Both the position numbers and the translations under genes were made by a program. Below are positions 34,838-41,686 of a DNA stretch of 64,000 nt, piece after piece. How positions within the stretch are numbered: the first letter of the stretch is position 1; every line of letters begins with the position of its first letter. A model generated the notes under the pieces. That model was not told where the DNA came from and did no database searches. It saw only the letters and a list, made by a program, of their open reading frames with translations. The DNA is from Pedobacter suwonensis (lineage in GTDB: Bacteria > Bacteroidota > Bacteroidia > Sphingobacteriales > Sphingobacteriaceae): assembly GCF_900111825.1 (NCBI RefSeq), contig NZ_FOJM01000001.1, positions 452,989 to 516,988 on the forward strand, in the 5' to 3' direction.

Positions 34838-34890
34838 AGACTTCCGAAGCTTATGCAATCGTTTTACGCTTTGCCAAACTTCGGAAGTCT
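34838..34890. terminator. inverted repeat between ackA and the VOC gene
   Basis: AGACTTCCGAAG (34838-34849) and CTTCGGAAGTCT (34879-34890) are perfect complements around a 29-base loop. It lies in the 65-base gap between convergent genes, so termination or mRNA-end protection on both strands is likely, though no T-tract follows. Confidence 0.65.
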
Positions 34891-34897
34891 GGCTAAC

Positions 34898-35281
34898 TCA
34901 GGCGTTTTGCAAAACAGACAAGATGTTACCTGACGGATCTCTGAACCAGGCAATAGCCGGGCCGCCATTTCCACGAGAAATACCTTTTTGATCGGTTTTG
35001 ATCGATTCCTGATGGTAAATCTCAAACTTAACTCCTTTGGCAATCAATTCGTCAACAGCCTGATCTATATTTTCGACCGGAAAGTTGAGTACTGTAAAAG
35101 TTGCCGGAACATGATTCGGTTTTGGATAAAGCAAGATATTTGAGGAACCGGAAACCACCACTTCAATCACTCCCATTGGGTTATCTTTAACTTCAAGGCC
35201 CAATACGTCCTGATAAAATTCTTTTGCTTTCTGTATATCATCTACAGAAAAGGAACTGAATGCTTTTGAGTTTTGTAACAT
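34898..35281 (-). CDS. VOC (glyoxalase/bleomycin resistance) family protein
   Basis: 127 residues with two beta-alpha-beta-beta-beta units: [23 protein letters not shown] at the start and [20 protein letters not shown] at the end, both standard VOC signatures. The metal-ligand Glu in the C-terminal motif is replaced (GNILSV), so it may not be a metalloenzyme. The role cannot be named; relatives range from glyoxalase-like enzymes to antibiotic-binding proteins. It is followed on the same strand by its own short spacer and the ackA inverted repeat. Confidence 0.88.
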   Translation of the reverse strand: MLQNSKAFSSFSVDDIQKAKEFYQDVLGLEVKDNPMGVIEVVVSGSSNILLYPKPNHVPATFTVLNFPVENIDQAVDELIAKGVKFEIYHQESIKTDQKGISRGNGGPAIAWFRDPSGNILSVLQNA

Positions 35282-35372
35282 AACTTAATTGTTTAATTAT
35301 TTGAAGAACGGACGGATTATTTTGTCAGATTAGCATATTCATATCAACTGATATAGCATACATTTCACTATA

Positions 35373-35849
35373 TTAATTTTTCCATGCTCCCAACAGGCGC
35401 CTGATGATGACGATTTCAGCAATATGGTAAGCATTATGATCAGCAATCTGCAAAGCTTCAGTCAAAATACGCTGCCCATCACCATGTGGTATATGGCTGT
35501 ATAGGTCTGACGAATCCAAAAGCGCTATAAATGCCTGCAGATCATCATCTATTTGACTTAATGCGTTACTCCAGGTTGCTTCATCTTTTGGCGCAAGTTC
35601 TTTTGGCCAATATCCATCAGGCCATTTTGGCGATTGATGGCTTCCGTCTCTGCTAAATTCCAGCATATCCCACTGGGCAATTCTAATATGTTCTACCAAT
35701 TGCCAGATGCTGTATGGCAAATGATCGGGCTTTTCACCTAAAAGATCAAAAGGCAGACCGGCTACAGCATCCTTAAACCCTACATGCGCTCCGCCCCCTT
35801 GTAAAAGTTTTTTTAATTCAGTAATCAATATTGCGGTTTCATTTTCCAT
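35373..35849 (-). CDS. DinB/YfiT-like four-helix protein
   Basis: 159 residues from the ATG at 35849 (MENETAILITELKKLL). Four-helix DinB-like fold with the metal-site histidines in SIWQLVEHIRIAQWD and IADHNAYHIAEIVIIRRLLG. Members include thiol-dependent S-transferases and many of unknown function. The upstream extension to 35891 (MRMRIVLF) is rejected as a non-conserved hydrophobic leader. It may be relevant that EgtB, 2 kb away, also contains a DinB domain and that the family includes thiol (bacillithiol, mycothiol) transferases, but this is only proximity. Confidence 0.85.
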   Translation of the reverse strand: MENETAILITELKKLLQGGGAHVGFKDAVAGLPFDLLGEKPDHLPYSIWQLVEHIRIAQWDMLEFSRDGSHQSPKWPDGYWPKELAPKDEATWSNALSQIDDDLQAFIALLDSSDLYSHIPHGDGQRILTEALQIADHNAYHIAEIVIIRRLLGAWKN

Positions 35850-35949
35850 CATAATGTACTTCTTTAGAAAAAGAACAATTCTCATTCTCATAGGTTTGTA
35901 TAAAAATTGATTTTGGATAACAGCATTTACTTTTTAATGCATAATTCCT

Positions 35950-35957
35950 TTAATTTG
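35950..35957 (+). promoter_or_regulatory. -7-like element four bases before the PLP enzyme gene
   Basis: TTAATTTG (TAnnTTTG with one change) ends four bases before the ATG at 35962, the same spacing as at 14105, 27910 and 31140. Confidence 0.45.
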
Positions 35958-35961
35958 GGTC

Positions 35962-37035
35962 ATGAAGCGATCATTCCCCATTTTACAAAAGTACACTTAT
36001 CTGAACACCGCCAATTCTGGTATTTTATCGGAAAGCTTAGCAGAATGGCGGGTAAAGCACGACGAAGCATTTATGGCTGATGGGAGCATTTTCAGAATGA
36101 AAAATCTTACTCTTATCGCTAACCTCAAAAATAACATCGCTACACTTTTTGGATCAAAGCCCGAAAACACCTATCTCGTTCAAAATTTTTCAATAGGCTT
36201 CAATATTTTATTGAATGGGTTGGATAGCCATCATCGTTTTTTACTGTTAGCGGAAGAATATCCCTCGGTGAGTTTCCCCATAATGAGTATGGGTTTTGAT
36301 TATCATCAGGTAACCATTAATGAAAAATTAGAAGGGAATATCGTAAATGCCATTGAAAAATTTAAACCAACCATTCTGGCTTTTAGCATGGTACAATACA
36401 TCAGCGGTTTAAGAATGGATGAAGACTTTATCAAAAAAATAAAAACTGCCTATCCTGATCTGTTATTGGTCGGAGATGGTACTCAGTTTTTAGGCACTAC
36501 TGCCTTCAACTTTGAGAAATCGGGTTTAGATGCGTTGATTGGCAGTGGATACAAATGGCTTCTGGCCGGATATGGAAATGGTTATGTCATGTTATCCGAT
36601 CAGATGAAAGATGTAATCTATATAAAAAATAAGGCAGTTAGCATACCCTCAATGCCGTTTTTAAATGAAAAAGATCCTTTATCAATGTATTTTGAGCCTG
36701 GACACCTGGATACCTTAAACTTCGGCTCCTTAAATGAGAGTTTAAATGACCTGGGTGCAGTGGGTTTCGACGCCATTGAAAAGAATACGCAAGCGCTCAG
36801 TAATCAGGCAAGATTAGCATTAAATTCCAGAGGCTTAGTTCCCGATTGGATGCTTGACCGAAAGTATCAGTCTGCTATCATGAGTATGCCCCTGGATCAG
36901 GAAGTGGTAGATAAATTGATGTCAGCTAAAATCATTTGCTCTGCAAGGGGCGCCGGCACCAGAATTTCTTTCCATTATTATAATACGGAAGAAGATTTAA
37001 ACCGGCTGCTTGAGGTTTTAGATGACTGGCGTTAA
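35962..37035 (+). CDS. class V aminotransferase-fold PLP enzyme, candidate hercynylcysteine sulfoxide lyase
   Basis: 357 residues, fold type I, class V. The PLP lysine is in SGYKWLLAGYGNGY. The upstream Asp is in LLVGDGTQFLGT, and the N-terminal YLNTANSGI loop is typical. Relatives include cysteine desulfurases, isopenicillin N epimerase-like enzymes and EgtE, the C-S lyase that releases ergothioneine from hercynylcysteine sulfoxide. Its stop codon overlaps that of the convergent egtD (shared TTAA at 37032-37035). The egt operon otherwise lacks a lyase, so EgtE function is a good hypothesis. It is not proven: class V enzymes are functionally diverse and this gene is on the opposite strand. 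Confidence 0.85.
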   Translation: MKRSFPILQKYTYLNTANSGILSESLAEWRVKHDEAFMADGSIFRMKNLTLIANLKNNIATLFGSKPENTYLVQNFSIGFNILLNGLDSHHRFLLLAEEYPSVSFPIMSMGFDYHQVTINEKLEGNIVNAIEKFKPTILAFSMVQYISGLRMDEDFIKKIKTAYPDLLLVGDGTQFLGTTAFNFEKSGLDALIGSGYKWLLAGYGNGYVMLSDQMKDVIYIKNKAVSIPSMPFLNEKDPLSMYFEPGHLDTLNFGSLNESLNDLGAVGFDAIEKNTQALSNQARLALNSRGLVPDWMLDRKYQSAIMSMPLDQEVVDKLMSAKIICSARGAGTRISFHYYNTEEDLNRLLEVLDDWR

Positions 37036-38006
37036 TCTACCCTCCAAATGGCATCCACAAAATAATGCTTCTGATCAAAAAAGCTTTGAAGCGGCTTAAA
37101 ACCCGTTTTTGCTGCCAATTTATTAATGTCTTCCAAGGAATACTTTTGTGAAATTTCCATATGTATGTATTCATTTTCCGAAAAATGAATCACCTGCCGA
37201 CCTATATTCACGATCTGATTTTGCAAACTGATCAGATAACTTTTACAGGCTCCTGATGCCGGATCGTAACTGGCGTAATGCTCGAATTGATCGATGTTAA
37301 AATCACCATCGAGTTCTTTATTGATGCGACGAAGCAGATTAAGATTGAAAGACCTGGTAATTCCACCTTTATCATTATAGGCCGCAAGGATCTGCTGTGG
37401 ATTTTTTTTAAGGTCAAAGCCGATAATGACGAGGTCGTTTGGAGAAAGCAATTGCTTTAGCGAAAGACAGAAACTTTCAGCATCAGCAACAGTCATATTA
37501 CCAATATTTGCCCCCATAAACAATACTACTTTTCTACGATGGGAAAGTTCGGCGGCCTTTTGCAGCATGTCAAAATAATCGCCATTTAATCCCGTGATAT
37601 CCAACGAAGGCAGTTTTTTGGGTAGGTTTTCTTCCAGATCAGAAATAACGTGTTCAGAAATATCAATAGGAAAATAGCTAAATTCCATTTTGGCATCCAA
37701 CAGGGACTTTAATAGATGAATAGACTTGGTAGCATCGCCGGCGCCCAATTCGATCAGATCGAAAGCCGTCCCGTCTGCAGATATGGCCTGTGAAAGCTGT
37801 GCAGACTGATTTTGGAGAATCTCCATTTCGGCATTGGTTAGATAATACTCTTCCATTTCCATAATCTGCTGAAATATGCGGTCTCCGGTAGCATCATAAA
37901 AATACTTGGAAAGCATGAATTTAGGTTCAGATTGTAGCCCCGCCAGGGTTTCATGAAGAAATTGCGTTTTGTTGCTGGTTGATATTTCAATGGTAGTTGT
38001 GCTCAT
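37032..38006 (-). CDS. egtD: L-histidine N-alpha-methyltransferase
   Basis: 324 residues, the standard length for EgtD, which trimethylates histidine with three SAM to give hercynine, the first step of ergothioneine synthesis. Features: MEMEEYYLTNAEMEIL (the EYYLT-x-AE segment that holds the active-site Tyr), FDLIELGAGDATKS (SAM motif I), YFPIDIS, and FMGANIGNM. It is the last gene of the five-gene minus-strand operon, starting seven bases after the egtB stop. Its stop overlaps that of the convergent PLP enzyme gene, leaving no room for a terminator between them. Confidence 0.97.
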   Translation of the reverse strand: MSTTTIEISTSNKTQFLHETLAGLQSEPKFMLSKYFYDATGDRIFQQIMEMEEYYLTNAEMEILQNQSAQLSQAISADGTAFDLIELGAGDATKSIHLLKSLLDAKMEFSYFPIDISEHVISDLEENLPKKLPSLDITGLNGDYFDMLQKAAELSHRRKVVLFMGANIGNMTVADAESFCLSLKQLLSPNDLVIIGFDLKKNPQQILAAYNDKGGITRSFNLNLLRRINKELDGDFNIDQFEHYASYDPASGACKSYLISLQNQIVNIGRQVIHFSENEYIHMEISQKYSLEDINKLAAKTGFKPLQSFFDQKHYFVDAIWRVD

Positions 38007-38013
38007 AACATTT

Positions 38014-39162
38014 TTATTTTACCAGGCGTATGCCTGTATATTGCCATCTTAAATGGGGATGAAAAAAGTTTCTATACGTAATGCGTGAATGATTTTGAGG
38101 TGTAGCGATGGAAGCGCCACGAAGTACTTTTTGATTGACCATAAACTTGCCATTATATTCACCAATGGCACCTGGCGCCTTGCTGAAACCAGGATAAGCG
38201 AGGTAAGCGCTTTCGGTCCATTCCCACCTTTCACCCCAATTAAAATGTTTCGCCGCCACTTCCCAATCAAATTCGGTGGGCAAACGCATGCCTTTCCAAC
38301 TGGCATAAGCATAAGACTCATAATAGCTGATATGGCTAACCGGCGCATTTAAATCAACGGGCAAAAGTCCGCCTAGCGTATAATTAAACCATTCGCCATC
38401 CATCAGATGCCAATACATGGGTGAGGCGATGTGGTTACTTTTCACCCAATCCCAACCCTCTGAATGCCAATAGTTAAAATTTTCATAACCACCTGCATGG
38501 ATAAATTCCAAAAATTCTGCATTGGTTACCAATGTTTTACTGATGGCAAAATCGTGCAGATAAACCTGATGCCTGTTTAATTCATTATCGAAACTGAAAC
38601 CTGTCCCATCATAACCGATTTCGTAAACCCCTGCCGGAATGTCAATCCAGCCCGGCTCATTTTGGATCACTGAAACTTCTTTTTTATCTTTAACATAAAC
38701 CGGGAATAAAGGATTATTGCCCAAAATATATTTAATATCGGTTAACAGTAATTCCTGGTGCTGTTGCTCATGATTAAAACCTAAAACCAATAATTCTCTA
38801 ACCTCGTCATTTAACGCGTTAGCTAGAAAATTTACCATGGCTTCATCTACATAAGCCCGGTATTGATAAATTTCATTCACACCAGGGCGGCTTAAATTGC
38901 CACGATCGGTACGGATTACCCTATTGCCAACGGTTTCATAATAACTGTTGAAAACAAAATTATAATCATCATTATATACCTGATAATTAGACGAAAACGG
39001 TTTTAATATAAAGGTTTCGAAGAACCAGGTAGTGTGACCTAAATGCCATTTTGGCGGACTCACATCTACAACAGGTTGTACTACATAATCTTCAGTTTGT
39101 AAGGGTTCACAAACCTGTTCGGAATATTTCCTAATCTGTAAGTATTCTTCTACTAGTGTCAT
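38014..39162 (-). CDS. egtB: ergothioneine biosynthesis sulfoxide synthase EgtB
   Basis: 382 residues. An N-terminal DinB-like domain supplies the non-haem iron site: WHLGHTTWFFE (H43 likely ligand) and NHEQQHQEL (H131 and H135). The C-terminal formylglycine-generating-enzyme/sulfatase-modifying domain runs from about 170 to 382 and ends RNFFHPHLRWQYTGIRL. EgtB joins hercynine to a thiol donor with O2 and forms the sulfoxide. It is shorter than mycobacterial EgtB and there is no egtA or egtC here, so the donor is more likely cysteine itself than gamma-glutamylcysteine, as in type II EgtBs. The start codon shares a base with the upstream stop (TAATG). Confidence 0.95.
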   Translation of the reverse strand: MTLVEEYLQIRKYSEQVCEPLQTEDYVVQPVVDVSPPKWHLGHTTWFFETFILKPFSSNYQVYNDDYNFVFNSYYETVGNRVIRTDRGNLSRPGVNEIYQYRAYVDEAMVNFLANALNDEVRELLVLGFNHEQQHQELLLTDIKYILGNNPLFPVYVKDKKEVSVIQNEPGWIDIPAGVYEIGYDGTGFSFDNELNRHQVYLHDFAISKTLVTNAEFLEFIHAGGYENFNYWHSEGWDWVKSNHIASPMYWHLMDGEWFNYTLGGLLPVDLNAPVSHISYYESYAYASWKGMRLPTEFDWEVAAKHFNWGERWEWTESAYLAYPGFSKAPGAIGEYNGKFMVNQKVLRGASIATPQNHSRITYRNFFHPHLRWQYTGIRLVK

Positions 39163-40733
39163 TAATTTTTATCCAGGTAGTTTTTAAGGTCTGTGATGGT
39201 ATTAACATTCAGCGCTGTGGATTGTTTTCTCCGCATCATTAAAGCGTAAGAATTATTGAAACCAATGGGCTTGAGCCATTTGATTTTAAACCTTTTTTCA
39301 AATTCTGCACTTACATAACGGTAAGTTTTCTCTTTATCACGGGCCATTTCCTTTGCAATTATCGGATCTGGCTGCAATAACACCAACAAGCCTGTACCGG
39401 TGTATTCTGGATAAAAATCGATTTGATTATTCACAAGTGCGTCGAAACAGATCTTCGTTCCGCCCAGACCGGTTTTGGTGGAAACATTGTAATCCGTATA
39501 GCCTTTAATCAGCATGCTGTATATTTCAGCAAGAATATATTGCTCACCGAAAATCTTCGAACCGATCCGCACAGTGCCCCTATTTCCATTTTTAGATGTT
39601 TTATATAAGCCCTTGCTGATCAGGAAGTCTTTAGCTACCTGCTCAGGCTGTTGATGAAGATAATCAGTTCTATAGTTCAGATCGGTCATGACCGAATCGG
39701 TAATTTTACCGGAGAGCAGATTCAAAGTTTTTTCCAGTTCCGGAAATTGTTTTAACGCTTCATTCCTGACAATGGGCGCAGCAAAATAAGGCGGAAAAAT
39801 GTTTTTGTCATCCTTTAAGATCCTCAGGTCAAATGCCTTTAAACGTCCGTCAGTAGAATAACCGCTGATGACATCCAGTTCTTTCGCGTAAGCCGCCTTA
39901 TACATCACGGCATCGCTGATCACAATGGTATGGATTTTTAAGCCATAAGTTGATTTCAATCCGAGGTCTCCATCCTGCCTGCCCATAAATTCGGGTGTAA
40001 ACCCAGCTGTTAAAGTTGATCCATAAGCTGAGGGTAACGCATAAAATGCGCCTAATGCCAAAATCACCACAGGAAAAATGTACAAAGCTTTTCTCAATTT
40101 TCTGACATCCATTTTTTGAACAAGCGAAAGTAAAGCATCAAGTACAATCGCCAATAGGGCGGCCGGAATGGCTCCGCCCAAAATCATGTTCGTGTTATTG
40201 AGTGAGATGCCGCCAAAAATAAATTCACCCAGGCCTCCTGCAGCAATAAATGAAGCCAATGTAGCCACTCCTACATTAATTACAGTCGCGGTACGGATGC
40301 CTGCTAAAATAACGGGCATGGCGAGGGGTAACTCCACTTTTAACAAAACCTGGCTTTTACTCATCCCCATGGCCCTGGCTGCCTCTTTAACATGTAAATC
40401 GATACCGATAATGCCCGTATAAGTATTTCTGATGATCGGTAGCAAAGCATAAATCAGCAGGGCCACAATCGCTGGTTTGGCACCGATGCCCAAAACAGGA
40501 ATCATAAACCCCAGAAGAGCAATACTCGGAATGGTTTGTAATATACCGGCAACACCCAAAACCATTCCTGAAAGTTTCCGCTTTCTCGCGATGAGTATGC
40601 CTAATGGTAAACCGACGGCAATAGCAAGGGTTAAAGAAATAAAAGTTAGCCCTACATGTTGTAAGGTTTGGCTGAACAATTTATCAGACTGCCCAGACAT
40701 AAACTGCCATAAGGTCTGCTGTTGCTCATTCAT
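39162..40733 (-). CDS. egtU: fused ABC permease and circularly permuted substrate-binding domain, EgtU/OpuC type
   Basis: 523 residues. Residues 1 to about 215 form a binding-protein-dependent permease with the EAA loop (EAARAMGMSKSQVLLK, 117-132). A further helix at about 222-240 leads to an external OpuAC-like substrate-binding domain. That domain is in swapped order. Residues 251-385 (GFTPEFMGRQDG, YSTDGRLKAFDLRILKDDK, FPPYFAAP) are the second half of the usual fold. Residues 396-523 (TVRIGSKIFGEQYILAEI, GLGGTK, YPEYTGTG, GFNNSYAL) are the usual first half. Family transporters carry betaines, choline or, for EgtUV, ergothioneine. Sharing an operon with egtB and egtD makes ergothioneine or hercynine the likely cargo. 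The gene symbol is context-based. Confidence 0.9.
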   Translation of the reverse strand: MNEQQQTLWQFMSGQSDKLFSQTLQHVGLTFISLTLAIAVGLPLGILIARKRKLSGMVLGVAGILQTIPSIALLGFMIPVLGIGAKPAIVALLIYALLPIIRNTYTGIIGIDLHVKEAARAMGMSKSQVLLKVELPLAMPVILAGIRTATVINVGVATLASFIAAGGLGEFIFGGISLNNTNMILGGAIPAALLAIVLDALLSLVQKMDVRKLRKALYIFPVVILALGAFYALPSAYGSTLTAGFTPEFMGRQDGDLGLKSTYGLKIHTIVISDAVMYKAAYAKELDVISGYSTDGRLKAFDLRILKDDKNIFPPYFAAPIVRNEALKQFPELEKTLNLLSGKITDSVMTDLNYRTDYLHQQPEQVAKDFLISKGLYKTSKNGNRGTVRIGSKIFGEQYILAEIYSMLIKGYTDYNVSTKTGLGGTKICFDALVNNQIDFYPEYTGTGLLVLLQPDPIIAKEMARDKEKTYRYVSAEFEKRFKIKWLKPIGFNNSYALMMRRKQSTALNVNTITDLKNYLDKN

Positions 40734-41685
40734 GCTGTTGTGCGTTTCGATATTGGTTGAATGCCGTTGTTAACTGCCCGAAATTGACGGACTTGACCGT
40801 ATTGCTCGCGTCTGATACAAACAGCTCATCCCCATCCTTTTTCCGTAATGATTCCATAGCTTCCCAGATACTTAAACCAGCGGTTTCACTTTTTCCCTCG
40901 TAATTTATTTCTTCAGGTAGATAACACCAAATATCCTGTATATTAACCACTTTAAATTCTAACACCAATCTTTGTCCGGCAAGAAAATTCTTTGCGATAT
41001 CATTTATTGGCTGAAATAATAATTCTTTGGGCGTACCGATCTGAACCACCTCACCCTTATCCAACAAACAGATCCGGTCTGCAAGCTCAAAAGCTTCCAG
41101 TACATCATGTGTCACCATCACAATCGTTTTCCTTCTCAACTCTTCTAAAGCTTTAAATTCTTTTTGGATACTGGTTCGGGTAAGATTATCTAAGGCTCCA
41201 AATGGCTCATCCATCAACAATACCGGTGGATCGGCAATCAGCGCACGTGCCAGACCTACACGTTGTTGCTGTCCGCCACTTAATTCATGCGGATACATTG
41301 CTAAGGTACTTTCCGGAAGATGAAGTTTTTCAATAAGCGCTTTTGTGTGGCTTTTAGTTTTTGCCTTATCCCATTTCAACATATCCGGTATAAGTGCAAT
41401 ATTTTCAGCTATGGTATAATGTGGAAAAAGCCCGATATTCTGCATCACGTAACCGATTCCTTTTCGCAACACATCGGGATCCTGGTCGGTTACATTTTTA
41501 CCATTGATCAGAATCTGTCCTGCGTCGGGTTCAATTAAACGATTGATCATTTTTAAAGTGGTGGTTTTACCACAGCCGCTGGTACCCAGCAATACCAGGG
41601 TTTCTCCGCTGGCTACATTAAAAGAGACTTGCTTTACCGCCTGGGTATTGCCAAATTTCTTGCTTATCTCTTTTAATTCAATCAT
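40726..41685 (-). CDS. egtV: ABC transporter ATP-binding protein, EgtV/OpuCA type
   Basis: 319 residues. The ATPase domain has Walker A LLGTSGCGKTTT, a Q-loop in GYVMQNIGLFPH, signature LSGGQQQRVGLARAL, Walker B VLLMDEPFGALD and switch His in MVTHD. The C-terminal 90 residues (from about 225, FLAGQRLVLEFKVVN onward) form a single degenerate CBS-like regulatory segment rather than the usual pair, so osmotic gating as in OpuA is doubtful. It overlaps the permease gene by eight bases and starts one base after the reductase stop, so its stoichiometry is tied to both. It powers uptake through the neighbouring fused protein. Confidence 0.93.
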   Translation of the reverse strand: MIELKEISKKFGNTQAVKQVSFNVASGETLVLLGTSGCGKTTTLKMINRLIEPDAGQILINGKNVTDQDPDVLRKGIGYVMQNIGLFPHYTIAENIALIPDMLKWDKAKTKSHTKALIEKLHLPESTLAMYPHELSGGQQQRVGLARALIADPPVLLMDEPFGALDNLTRTSIQKEFKALEELRRKTIVMVTHDVLEAFELADRICLLDKGEVVQIGTPKELLFQPINDIAKNFLAGQRLVLEFKVVNIQDIWCYLPEEINYEGKSETAGLSIWEAMESLRKKDGDELFVSDASNTVKSVNFGQLTTAFNQYRNAQQHE

Positions 41686-41686
41686 A

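Noticed and set aside
39162-41685. Reading the ABC genes simply as a glycine betaine osmoprotectant system
   Set aside because: Family membership allows it, but translational coupling to egtB and the reductase, and the degenerate CBS tail, favour ergothioneine. Kept as the main alternative.
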